The position numbers were made by a program, and so were the translations under genes. Shown one piece after another: positions 33,376 to 44,130 of a stretch of DNA of 64,000 nucleotides; position 1 is the first letter of the stretch, and every line of letters starts with the position of its first letter. This DNA is from Chlorocebus sabaeus (taxonomy: Eukaryota > Chordata > Mammalia > Primates > Cercopithecidae). Under the pieces are notes generated by a model that saw only the letters and a program-made list of their open reading frames with translations, did no database searches and was not told the DNA's origin. The DNA lies in the NCBI RefSeq assembly GCF_047675955.1, contig NC_132927.1:61361702-61425701 (forward strand). The letters run 5' to 3'.

Positions 33376-34769
33376 TCCTTATTCTCTCTTCCTCATCCAA
33401 GTGGTTAGACAATTGCTTCTGGGATAACTAAATTTTCAGAGAACCTCTTCTAACGTATCTTTATTCTTCATATTACTAAAGCAATTAAACATACACACAT
33501 AGAATCCCACTTATTAGATATAGAGGAAAAAAAAAACAAATTAAAATATCACACATTTTTCCCTCTCTCAATAACACAGAATAATATCCTTCTATTCTAG
33601 GCATAGTTTTCTAAAAAAAGGTTGATACAAGCAAAAACGGTGATATTAATGAACTTATTAAGAACATGATGGATGGATATCCATTTTTAGTTGCTTGGTT
33701 TATTTCTAGGGGAAACTTACAAGGTGTAAAAATGCTTTTTGGGGTATTCTTGGGACTGCAAGTTGTTTACAGCATTAGTGTTAATTTCTTCCTTTCATGC
33801 TACATTCACTCCTATCTATACAGCTTGTCCATTGGAGTTAGGTAGCTTTACACTGCTCTAACTCCCCAAAAGCAATTGAATCAGACAAAGAAAACTTATC
33901 TCTCCTGTGGTTTATTTCATTCTAAGACATAGTAAAATAACAAGAGGTGCTGCTAATTTTAGCTGAAATATTTTTACTTAAATAGGGAGACACATTTATT
34001 AAATCACACTATTCCGGATGAGTAATTTTCATCAGTTAAAAATTATTTTTTGATTCATAATATAGCCTGAGTCAAACTATATTAACCATATGAACACTGA
34101 CTATTAGTTTCATCTTAGATTTTATCAATCAATAAGTTTAAAGGTGAGTAGGGAGACAAAGGAAGGTAAAAATTTTTATAGGAAAAAAATTGCTGACAGT
34201 CATGACCATTTTTTAACCCAGTCCATAAAAGTAGAATATGCCATCAAATGTTCAATCCATAACTTCAAAACGAGATTATTTGATTATTTGATATCCAGTT
34301 CAATGTTTAATTCCTACAAATACTTTTAAAGATTTTTTGTTATTTGCATCACTTCAAGGGCTTTGCTTGCTTTCTAGGTTTTAGCATGTCTCTATGCAGA
34401 GAATGCCATCTTGTTTTCAGTTGTGGGGTAGGTCTGGAAGACATGGTGGTCTCCTAAACCACCTAGCCATCTTGAAAAATCAGGCTCAGAAAAGCTGTGT
34501 TTACTGAATGCCTGATGCAAAATAGACACAAAATAAGCATTCCAGAAATGGTGTTGACAGAAGAATTTAAGCCAGTTGTCTAAGGCCCTCTTGTTCACTT
34601 CTGACTGAATGACATCTGTTCCTTAGTTATAGCACTCACTAATGAGGGGAGTGACTGGATACCCCCACAATCCAGAAAGTACAAAAATATTGTTATTTTA
34701 CTAACAAATTAAGAATACTGCAGGGTAAAATCACGGGCAAGAGTGTCAGACTGCTTAATGCCAATGTGT
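33376..34769. other. No recognised feature
   Basis: About 1.4 kb of AT-rich apparently unique DNA. The open frames at 34144-34329 and 34392-34598 show no domain. Confidence 0.45.
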
Positions 34770-34935
34770 TTTTCTACCACCCACTAATTGGCAGATCATC
34801 AACTTATTCCATTTCCCTTTGCCTCAATTTTATCTTTAGGAAACATAGGGAAATTAATCGTATGTCCCTAAGAGGGTTACAATGATTAAGTGAAATGTTT
34901 GGAACATGTTTAGAATCATGTACAAAGTAATCTCT
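34770..34935 (+). repeat. MIR SINE fragment
   Basis: Sense MIR-like order: cccactaattggcagatcat, ttgcctcaattttatcttta, ggaaacatagggaaattaat and agagggttacaatgattaag. Diverged. Confidence 0.5.
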
Positions 34936-34956
34936 CACAAAATTGTTGAGATTATC

Positions 34957-35288
34957 TGAATTAGTCCATTCTCATGCTGCTAATAAAGATATAAGCAAGA
35001 GTGGATAATTTATAAAGGAAAGTGGTTTAACTGACTCACACTTCAGCATGGCTCGATAGGCCTCAGGAAACTTACAATGATGGCAGAAGGGGAAGCAAAC
35101 ACTTTCTTCTTCACATGGCAGCAGCAAGGAAACGAACTGAGCAAAAGGGGGAAAAATCCCTTATAAAACCATCAGATCTTGTGAGAACTGATGTTTTTTC
35201 CTATAGAAATTCTCGCTATCATGAGAATAGCAGCATGGCAGTAACTGGCCCCGTGATTCAATTATCCCCCATGAGGCCCCTCCCATGG
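34957..35288 (-). repeat. THE1 3' LTR (rearranged)
   Basis: It starts on the plus strand with tgaattagtccattctcatg. Compared with the 5' LTR it lacks roughly the first 75-80 bases of U3, so sequence corresponding to gatgagatttaggtgg through the LTR edge is missing. It also carries about 24 extra bases near 35190-35213 (tgttttttcctatagaaatt region). Confidence 0.85.
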
Positions 35289-36873
35289 GATTTTGGCCCC
35301 TCCAAAATCTCATGTCCTCACATTTCAAAACACAGTCATGCCTTTTCAACAGTGCCCCCAAAGACTTAGCTCATTCCAGCATTAACCCAAAAGCCCAAGT
35401 CCAAAGCCTCATCTCAGACAAGTCATGTCCCTTTTACTTATGAGCTTGTAAAATCAAAAGTAAGTTAGTTACTTCCTACATACAATGGAGGTACAGTTAT
35501 TGGGTAAATACACCTGTTCCAAATGGAAGACATTGGCCAAAATGAAGGGACTACGGGCCCCATGCAAGTCAGAAATTCAACAAGGCAATCATTTAAACCT
35601 TAGAGTTCCAAAATGATCTCCTTTGACTCTGTATCTCACATCCAGATCACGCTGATGCAAGAGGTGGGCTCCCACAGCCTTGGACAGCTCTGCACCTGTG
35701 GCTTTGCAGGGTAAACCCGTGCTCCAGGCTGCTTTCACAGGGTGGTGTTAAGTGCTGGTGGCTTTTTCAGGCAAATGGGTGCAAGCTGTAGGTAGATCTA
35801 CCACTCTGGGCTCTGGAGGATCATGATCCTCTTCTCACAGTTCCAGTAGGCAGTGCCCCAGTGGGGACTCTGTGTGGGGCCACCAACCCCACATTTTCCT
35901 TCTGCACTGCTCTAGCAGAGGTTCTCCATGAGAGTTCCACCCCTGCAGCAGACTTCTGTCTGGATATTTAGGCATTTCCCTACATCCTCTGAAACCTAGG
36001 GAGAGGTTTCCAAACCTCAATTCTTGACTTCTGTGCACCAACAGGACCAACACCATGTGGAAGGTGCCAAGGCTTAATGTTTGCAGCCTCTGAAGCTGTG
36101 GCCTGAGGTGTACTTTGGCCCTTTGTAGGCATGGCTGGAGCAGGCTGGACTCAAGGCATCAAATCCCTAGGCTGCACACAATAGAAGAACCCTGGGCCTA
36201 GCCCAGAAACCATTTTTTCCTCCTAGGCATCCAGGCCTGTTAAGGGAGGGGACTTCCATGAAGGTCTCTGACATGCCCTGGAGACATTTCCTCATTGTCT
36301 TGGTAATTAACATTCAGCTTCTTGTTACTTACATAAATTTCTGCAGCAGGCTTGACTTTCTCTTAAAAAATGAGTTTTTCTTTTCTATTGCTACAGATTT
36401 TCCAAACTTTTGTGCTCTGTTTCATTTTGAAAGCTTTGCCACTTAGAAATCTCTTTTGCCAGATACCCTACATCATCTCTCTCAAGTTCAAAGTTCCACA
36501 AACTTCTAGGGCAGGGGCAAAATGCCACCAATCTCTTTGCTAAAGCATAACAAGGGTCACCTTTGCTCTAGTTCCCAACAAGTTTCTTATCTCCATCTGA
36601 GATCACCTCAGCCTGGACTTTATTATCCATATCACTGTTAGCATTGTGGTCAAAGCCATTCAACAAGTCTCTAGGAAGTTCCAAACCTTCCCACATCTTC
36701 CTGTCTTCTGAGTCCTCCAAGTCTCTAGGAAATTCCAAAGTTTTCCGTATTTTCCTGTCTTCTTCTGAGTCCTCCAAACTGTTCCATCTTTTACCTGTTA
36801 CCCCGTTCCAAAGTTGTTTCCACATTTCGGGATATCCTGGTAGTAGCACCCCACTCTACTGGTACCAATTTAC
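35289..36873 (-). pseudogene. THE1 internal region, decayed gag-like remnant
   Basis: About 1.58 kb between the LTRs, the usual THE1 internal length. The polypurine tract is the complement of 35295-35307. The internal tail matches that of the copy at 29003-29399 (for example gagttccaaaatgatctcct and ctgatgcaagaggtggg here in antisense). The longest open frame (36849-36568, minus) is 93 codons with repeated Glu/Asp/Arg-rich segments. No conserved catalytic motif is seen. It does not look capable of producing a functional protein. Confidence 0.8.
36849..36867 (-). promoter_or_regulatory. THE1 primer-binding site (tRNA-Leu-like)
   Basis: On the minus strand it reads tggtaccagtagagtgggg, a few bases after the 5' LTR. 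It resembles the complement of a tRNA-Leu 3' end (tggtaccag then a ggagtggg-like part), which is expected for ERVL-class elements. Confidence 0.6.
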
Positions 36874-37258
36874 TGTATTAGTCTGTTCCTACACTGCTAA
36901 TAAAGACATACTTGAGACTAGGTAGTTTACAAAGGAAAGAGGTTTAAGTGACCTACATTTCAGCAGGCCTTGGGAGGCTTTAGGAAACTTACAATCATGA
37001 AGGAAGGGTAAGCAAACACATCCTTCTTCACCTGGTGGCAGCAAGGAGAAAATTCCCAGCAAAAGGGAAAAAAAAAAAAAAAGTCACATATAAAACCATC
37101 AGATCTTGTGAGAACTCACTATCACAAGAATAGCAACATGGGGGTAAATGCCCCCATGATTCAATTACCTCCCAGTGGGTCCCTCCAACAACACATGGGG
37201 ACTGTGGGAGCTACAATTCAAGATGAGATTTAGGTGGAGACATAGCCAAATCGTATCG
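36874..37258 (-). repeat. THE1 5' LTR
   Basis: 385 bp, plus-strand reading from tgtattagtctgttcctaca to catagccaaatcgtatcg. The outer TG has mutated to CG. A run of 15-16 A residues lies at about 37068-37083. Confidence 0.88.
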
Positions 37259-37849
37259 TTATTGTTGTTGCTGCTGCTATGGTTACTTTGAGGAATTTAA
37301 AGTGCATTCTTTTCTCTCATCTACTAGATGCTCTTAGCCTCCCATTCTATTACTCTCAATTCTTATCACAAATCAGATTGTAGGAAACTGTACCTTGAAG
37401 GTGCTTCTTGAAGAAGATACAGTCAATCTTTTTCCAGGTTTCATTCTTTTTAAATTGCACCCTTTGGAATGCTGTAAGTCAGTGTTCACCACATCGTCTC
37501 CTCACCCCAGTCCCCAACACCAATACTCTCGTTTTTTCAGGTGTTACTGTTGTTGTTGTTGTTGTTGTTGTTAATTTATATAACAAGACTTTTGATATAA
37601 TTCTATTAGAACTATGTATTACCTCAAGGGAAACTTTATGAAACATGATTTTACATAGTTTGTGGTATCCTGAAACCTTTTCAGAGATCTGCGTAACTGC
37701 TCTACATTTTGGGAGGTTTTCATAAAACCGTGTGTAGGAATTTTTGCTTTAGCATTTTGTCACTGTCCAGAACTGAGGGACATTATTATTAAAAATCCTA
37801 TTAAACCCTCTACTTTATCCATTTCAGAGTGTTGTTTATCAGAGCACAC
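37259..37849. other. No recognised feature apart from a TTG repeat
   Basis: Apparently unique. Contains the (TTG)n tract annotated at 37547-37573. Confidence 0.45.
37547..37573 (+). repeat. (TTG)n microsatellite
   Basis: About eight ttg units after gttactg. Confidence 0.92.
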
Positions 37850-38036
37850 TTGATAAGTCAGGAGCTATGCTAAGAGCTTTACTTATATTAGTTCAAGTAG
37901 TCCTCACTACAGGTCTATGAGTTACATAGTAACATCACTGTCCTTCTTTTACATATAAGGGAACCGATGTTTAGAGGTATCGAGTATCTTGCCCAGCATC
38001 TCACAATAAGTGATATGGCCAGGATGTAAAATCATC
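37850..38036 (-). repeat. MIR SINE fragment, antisense
   Basis: Antisense MIR order: ggagctatgctaagagcttt, acttatattagttcaag, tcctcactacaggtctatga, cttttacatataagggaacc, gtatcttgcccagcatctca, gatatggccaggatgtaaaa. Confidence 0.72.
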
Positions 38037-38039
38037 CAA

Positions 38040-38470
38040 GGTGTACTGGTTTGAATGATGCCTGTCCCTTCAAAATTAATGTCCAATAGGAACCTCAGAA
38101 TGTGATACATTATTTGGAAAGAGGATCTTAGAAGATGTAATTAGCTAATATGATGTCATACTGGGTTGTTCCTAATCCAGTGACTGGTATCCATATAATA
38201 GAAAACAGAGACAGGGGGACACAAACAGAGGGAAGACAGCTGTGTGAAGACAGAGGCGGGAAGTGGAGTGCTGCAGCTGCAAGTCAAGAAACACTCAGGA
38301 TTGCCAGCAACCCCAGAAACTAGGAAAGGGCCAGGAAGGATTCTGCCCTAGAGCCTTCAGAGAGGCCCTGCCAACATTTTGATTTCAGATTTCTGGGTTT
38401 AAAATTTTGAGAGAATTAAGTTCCTGTTATTTGAAGCCAACTGGTTTATGGGATTTGTTACAACAGCCCC
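38040..38470 (+). mobile_element. MLT1-type LTR (ERVL-MaLR, C/D-like)
   Basis: Sense order: actggtttgaatgatgcctg, gtaattagctaatatgatgt, ctaatccagtgactggtatc, acagctgtgtgaagacagag, ctgcagctgcaagtcaagaa, ggaaggattctgccctagag, ccttcagagaggccctgcca, gtttatgggatttgttacaa. About 430 bp. The MLT1C/D subfamily is favoured by the gtgaagacagag and gccttcagagag segments. Confidence 0.85.
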
Positions 38471-40249
38471 CGGAAATTAAAACATGTGTGTACAGAAAAC
38501 AAATAAGCATTTTCTATGTTATAAAAATACTCAGGATAAATTTAATTGCTTATATTTTAGACACGTTTTGTCAAATACGCTTTGTTGATTTGGGAGCTGG
38601 AATCATTCTCCTTGCTCAGTACAAAAGCTAATAGTAGTTAGTTAGTTATTCTATAAATACATACTGAGTATATATTTCCTACAAAAATATATATAAAGTA
38701 CTGATGATGCAAAGATGACTAAAACATTGTGTGTTAGTATAACAGAGTGGAAGGGGAAAAATTCTGAATATTGCAGTCTATAAAGAAATGCAGTTTATTT
38801 AACCCTATAAGCAACTTATTTTGTACTCTTCTGTGGATAACCCAACACCAAGATTTTAACAATAACACAGCAAAAAAAAGAAAAAAAGATTTATCAGGCT
38901 GATTCACCTTGAATTAGTGAGACTCCACACACAAATAGGATAGAGCATTGATTGCTTTTCTATTTTCAAAATCCCACGCACATCCTTCCAAAAGTATTAG
39001 TTTGTTCTTTTTCCTTTTCTTACACTCACTGATGCATAGTTTTAGCTTTCCCTTTAAGGGAATGAAGTCCTGTTTTGTCCACTGTTCTTACTATGGCAAA
39101 CAAAAGAGAATAAATCCTACAGTAGTCAGTGCTCCATTTTTTAAGGGACTCATTAAAAATGAACACTAGAGAAGAGGCAATTACTGTTAACAAACATAGG
39201 CATAAAAACACAAATAAAGGACCATTAACACGGAAAAATAATTACTCAATCTTTCATCCAGACGCTTTTATCAGTTACATGCGCTGACACTGACAAACAA
39301 TTTCATGAGAGGCGGCTGCCGGCTGCAGCTCATCCGTTCAACATTTCCCCTCTTATGTCTCACAGGAAGAGAAAAATGATCAGTAACGTTAGTGAATTCT
39401 ACTAAAATCTATTTAATGCATGGCCCTGGCTCCTCTGTTTTTCTTTCTTTTTGTTTTTCAGATTTTATGCTTCTTATGAATACAAAGTGGTGATGTAAAA
39501 ATAATCATTATGAGAGCTGTTTTATTAATGGATGTAAGCAAAGGTAAAATAAATTTGCTTCATTTGTAAGGATATGGGGTTTGACAGAAGAAGGATTTGC
39601 ATGTGGGAAAAAGCACAGAAAATAATATGCAAGGTATGGTTCATCAACCCACAGTATACCTTTGCAGCTGCTTGACCTGACATACCTTTAATTAATCCTC
39701 AAAAGCTACATGTGAGTGTGAGTTTGTGTGCACATCTTTGAAGAAAAAAAGATAAAACGGCAATATATTAATGTTAACATAACTCTAACTATCTGGATTA
39801 TCTGAGGGATAAAAAGCAATATGAAGTAAACATTTTGGTTCATTCAACGAAATGAACTCATGCAGACCTCGCAGGATACAGTGTTGTTAAGAATTACACT
39901 GACACACTATGGGTTCAGTCCGCCAATCCCTGTATTAAAATCACCTTCATCATTGCCACATCACAAAGCAGAACATCCTGTAAGAAGAAACTCTTGTTCA
40001 AGTCTCCAAGTGATGTTATATCAAGACTTCCTAAGATTTGGACACTAAAATACCATCAGTAAAGATGTTCATGATTTACTGATGAAAAAAAGTGCCAAAA
40101 CTTGTGATAAAAATAATAACTAAAACACACATACTATGAACAAGTTGCTCATTGTACATACAGTTGTGGTACCTCTTTTCTCTAGCACACATGACTCACA
40201 CTGAGCATGAAATTCAAGTTGAAAAATTAGCATTTTTCTCAGCATCAGT
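38471..40249. other. Mostly unrecognised; weak antisense L2 near 38640-38760
   Basis: AT-rich, largely unique. It includes aaatacatactgagtatata with actgatgatgcaaagatgac (L2-like), and a separate CpG-bearing patch annotated at 39260-39430. Confidence 0.4.
39260..39430. other. Complex CpG-bearing patch, candidate conserved non-coding sequence
   Basis: catgcgctgacactgac, then gaggcggctgccggctgcag, ctcatccgttcaac, cagtaacgttagtgaattc. CpGs are unusual for this AT-rich window. No reading frame or known repeat is recognised. Confidence 0.28.
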
Positions 40250-40400
40250 ATAGTACATATTTCCATAGAGAATGGAAATTCACTAGGAGTCAAGTGCTCT
40301 GAACTGGACCACTAGCTTATGATGTGGTTTTGAGAAAAGTGCATTACCTTTCAGTGACTGAGTTTTCTTCCCCAAATAAGAAAATTGAATAAAGGGATCT
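40250..40400 (+). repeat. MIR SINE fragment
   Basis: Sense MIR-like order: gtcaagtgctctgaactgga, ccactagcttatgatgtggt, gcattacctttcagtgactg, agttttcttccccaaataag. Diverged. Confidence 0.5.
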
Positions 40401-40834
40401 TCAATATTTTTTCCAAGTCTCGTATTCTGTGATACTAACTTACAGTTATGCGTGCCTCCAACTCAATCCTCTGCCCAGCTTTCTGGTTCCTGTTAACAGC
40501 TAATGAGTAACTTACCAGGAGAGTGCTGAGGCCTCATGATCTCTGCTTCAGGGCTGCCACTGCTTAGAGTAGCAGCTGAATGAGTAAACTTATACATTCA
40601 ATCAAAACCTAAATGTTTATAGAAAATGAAAATGCAGGTCACTTCATATGCCAGCTAGACTTAAACCTACAATAAAGGGTAATTGAAGCTTTTTAAAAGA
40701 AAAATATACTTTGCACATGCTGCTATGAAAGAAGTCTATGTACAGTCAAATAAACATCAGCCCTGCTCCAACAAAGCACTTTGGCTACCTTATCATCGCA
40801 TGTTTTTGTCAATTATTCTACAGGGTAGTATGGG

Positions 40835-41012
40835 AAAAAGCAGAAATTGAGTTTGAATCCTGGCTGAACAATGTACTGTATCTGTGACCTTGAGGAAGTT
40901 ACTTATTCTCATATATTTTCATCTATCTATCAGGAATTATTACAGCACATATAGTTAAAGATGACTTTGAAATAGCAAACCCTCAATAAATGATAGCTAT
41001 TATTGTCACTCT
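40835..41012 (+). repeat. MIR SINE fragment
   Basis: Sense MIR order: attgagtttgaatcctggct, tgtgaccttgaggaagttac, ttattctcatatattttcat and accctcaataaatgatagct. Clear overall order. Confidence 0.75.
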
Positions 41013-42168
41013 AAGTCTCTGATATGGCTAGAAAAATGTTGCATGCAGTCCATTTACTAAATTATGGCCCATGGCATAGTTTTATTCTTCAGGGCCACAA
41101 AAGAGTTATCAAAAAGTACCTGGCGTGTCAGGTGATTTTTTCCAGCGTTATTAAGTGATCATCTGGTACATCAGAAATTCTTTTTTGTGTCTCTGACTTC
41201 AGAATATTGGACTATAAAAATCATCCAGTAATTTCCTGGTACAATTTATTTTTTATTGTTTTCAACATTTCATTTTATTTAATGTGTAAGACAGAATTTT
41301 TAGCGTCTGATAAATGCAAAGATAATCTTTCAACCTAAGGATAATGGAAATCAGGTTAGTAAGTTATTTGAGAGAAAAGTGAATACAACGATTTAACCAA
41401 ATTCCTGTACCATTATAGTTATCCAACAACAGAAAGAAAAGTGAAAGAGGAAGGAGAGATATTACATGGTAAATTACATGCAGTATTTTCTCAGGTTGAA
41501 ATTTTCATGAATGCTTCCTTTGCATTGACTGTGATGGTATATAAAAATGGGGAACTATCTTCAATGTCCAGAAGAAAAAGAAAGGGAGAGAGAGAAAAAG
41601 ATAGCTAACATTGGGTAAAATCCATACGACTATGGAATTTATTAATAATTAGTGCTTGAAGCTTATGACTATCATATAAATTCAGAGGCAAGTTGCTGAA
41701 GGAACACTATGCCTTTGTTCAGCACCATCTCAGTGGAATGGGCAATTTGTTGAGTCTAATCCGTCTGCTAGAAATAAGAAATCATTAGGTTGTCATTTGT
41801 ACTTAGAATTTTCAGTTATGCAGATATATCACTTGTAATAATTAATTTAAAATAGTGTGTAAAATTATTTTTACTACTACCTCAAGCACATTGACAAAAC
41901 AGAAATTAATCTTTGCCTCAATTATTAGGCAATAAATAAGTTAACAAGTAACGCCATAATTTTTAAAGCTACATGAGATTTTCTTCCTTAAGAAGAATTT
42001 CAACGTGATATTCTTAGGAGGTTCTATTGTTCTGAGGAGAGGAAGAAAGAGTAATCGTGCTTCAGTTCTGAGAGATACTCAATATATGCTCAAGTAAGTC
42101 TCTCTCAATGTAAACTAAAATCTTATTTCATTGTCCTAGCAACCAGAGAGTTTCTCAATCAGTACCAG
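41013..42168. other. No recognised feature
   Basis: AT-rich apparently unique DNA. A purine-rich patch (gaagaaaaagaaagggagag) lies near 41571-41600. Confidence 0.45.
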
Positions 42169-42497
42169 AGTCAGTGTCTTTTTTTTTTTTTTTTTTTTTT
42201 TGAGACGGATTCTCGCTCTGTCGCCCAGGCTGGAGTACAGTGGCGCGATCTCGGCTCATTGCAAGCTCCGCCTCCCCGGGTTCGCACCATTCTCCTGCCT
42301 CAGCCTCCCGAGTAGCTGGGACTACAGGCGCCGGCCACCACGCCCGGCTAATTTTTTGTATTTTTAGTAGAGACGGTGTTTCACCATGTTAGCCAGGATG
42401 GTCTCGATCTCCTGACCTCGTGATCTGCCCGCCTTGGCCTCCCAAAGTGCTGAGATTACAGGCGTGAGCCACCGCGCCCGCCCTCAGTCAATGTCTT
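42169..42497 (-). mobile_element. AluY SINE, antisense, with target-site duplication
   Basis: A full-length antisense AluY at 42181-42485. CpG content is the best preserved of all Alus here (gcgcgatctcggctc, gagccaccgcgcccg). AluY-type features include ctcgatctcctgacctcgtg. Flanking copies agtcagtgtctt (42169-42180) and agtcaatgtctt (42486-42497) agree at 11 of 12, giving both insertion borders. Confidence 0.96.
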
Positions 42498-43659
42498 CAT
42501 ATTCTCTGGAACAAGGATATTCAGTGACAGGCTCCTATGGCTCTGCCTACTTTATAATGAAGAAATAAAAGTGTAACAATAAGTTGACCAGATCTGGCCA
42601 ACAGACACAAGGAGAAAGACAGATAAAGGTCTTGCATGGGAGAACTTAAAGGACTAGTTTTGAAAGTGTCAAACGTCACTTTCAACCATATTCTACTGCT
42701 CGCACTTTCTAAGGCCACACCTATTTGCTAGGGAGACTGGAATAGGTAGGATGGCTATCTGTTAGGAGAAGGGAAAACAGATTTGGTGAGCTTCCAGTCA
42801 GTCTCTGCCAGCATGGTGTTCTGTCATTTCTTTTATTAAAAATAATCACCGGCTATCTAGTACAGGCTGCTGATGCCAAAGATCCAACACTGAGAAAAAC
42901 CAGCCAGTTCTTTTCTCACCAGAGAGCTCAACAACAACAAAAAATGTAAAAATCCTTCACAAATGCTCTCAGACGTTTGGGTTTCAGGAACAAGTAAAAT
43001 ATAAAATTTGACAAGTTCAAAGGAATAGTGCTCCCTGGACTTACAAATATTTTATAAAGTAAAGGGGGCATTTTAACAATTGAGTATTTGAAAAACAGAG
43101 CTGCATCGTAAGATGTGGTCCTTGAAATTGAGTAAATTCAACTTTATGAAAAAGCCACTTTGTTCAGTTTCTTGTGGGCCAGTTACACTTTATCATAGAC
43201 ATCCCCCAGTGTCCAGTCCTAAATTGGAAAATTATGTAGCTCCAGAATTTACCATTTGAATCAACCTTGTAGAGATTCTCCGATGACAAGTACAACATAA
43301 TCTTCCCAGAAGTACACTGTATTTTTAGACAATTCAGTTATGCTTTTCTGTATAGTTATCTGATAGTTATTCTCTATAGTAATCTGTATAGTTTACCTGT
43401 AGGTGAAGAGCTGTTCAATCTCAACAAATTATGTTATTGGCCACCTAACAACTTGCTGGAAACCTAGTGATCCTCTGAGATTGCCCCTTTTCCTGTCTTA
43501 CTACGGGTAATCAGTTATAGAGTCTGTTAGAACTAACATTTTGAATAAATTTTGTGAATCGTATCCAGTACTATTGCTTTGTGGTCAGAAAAGGTCACCT
43601 GTAAAAATTTTCCCTTGACATATTTTTTGAGGTTCATTTGAATGCCAAGAGCATGATTA

Positions 43660-43660
<1 letters not shown>
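42498..43660. other. No recognised feature
   Basis: Apparently unique mixed AT-rich DNA. Short tatagttatctgatagttat-type local repeats lie near 43350-43400. Confidence 0.45.

Positions 43661-43694
<34 letters not shown>
43661..43694 (+). repeat. (TG)n microsatellite
   Basis: About 16 TG units between ttat and aacactc. Confidence 0.95.
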
Positions 43695-43695
<1 letters not shown>

Positions 43696-43764
43696 CACTC
43701 TATCTACTTAAAATAGTGTTTGTAGTATAGTAATGTTGAAAAATATCCACTGCTTTTATCTCTA

Positions 43765-44130
43765 ACTCACTTCCATTGGAGGAGTTTACTTTTCTACTTC
43801 ATCAGTGTTTACTTTTCTACTTCATCAGTGTTGAGCTTGGTCATGTGACTTGCTTTGGGCAAAGTGGGTAGTGCGTACTTGCCAGTCCTTTTGCATTTGG
43901 ACTCACCCTTGTCTGACTCGGCTAGTGGAAATCAGATGGAAGTGGCAGCGAGCTAGTTCCATCGTGTGTTCCCATTTGCTGCTTGTGCTACTACCATTGC
44001 TATGAGAAGAAGATGTGCTGACTGGTTTGTGGGCCCAAGGAGAAGGAAAGATTTATGAAACAGACCCCATTGTTTGAAACATAACTGTTTCAAGGTGCCA
44101 ACTTCAGTCAAGCTCAGTCTAAATTTGTCA
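43765..44130 (+). mobile_element. Old MLT1-like LTR fragment
   Basis: agcttggtcatgtgacttgc, tttgggcaaagtgg and later aaacagaccccattgtt resemble the 5' half of the LTR at 53465. The 3' half is weakly matched. It includes the 23-bp tandem duplication at 43784-43829. Confidence 0.4.
43784..43829 (+). repeat. Perfect tandem duplication, 2 x 23 bp
   Basis: Unit from gtttacttttctac to ttcatcagt. Copies 43784-43806 and 43807-43829 are identical. Confidence 0.97.

Larger units (their letters stand above)
34957..37258 (-). mobile_element. THE1 endogenous retrovirus-like provirus (ERVL-MaLR), two LTRs
   Basis: A 2.3-kb minus-strand element: 5' LTR at 36874-37258, internal region at about 35289-36873, 3' LTR at 34957-35288. 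A tRNA-Leu-type primer-binding site adjoins the 5' LTR, and a polypurine tract adjoins the 3' LTR. The 5-bp flanks ttatc (34952-34956) and ttatt (37259-37263) agree at 4 of 5, which supports an original integration. MaLR elements lack pol and env and depended on another retrovirus-like element for replication. No substantial intact reading frame remains. The 3' LTR has a deletion and an insertion compared with the 5' LTR. Confidence 0.94.

Noticed and set aside
36568..36849. Minus-strand 93-codon Glu/Arg-rich frame as a gene
   Set aside because: It lies in the THE1 internal region beside the PBS, and its repetitive residues are that of the decayed element.
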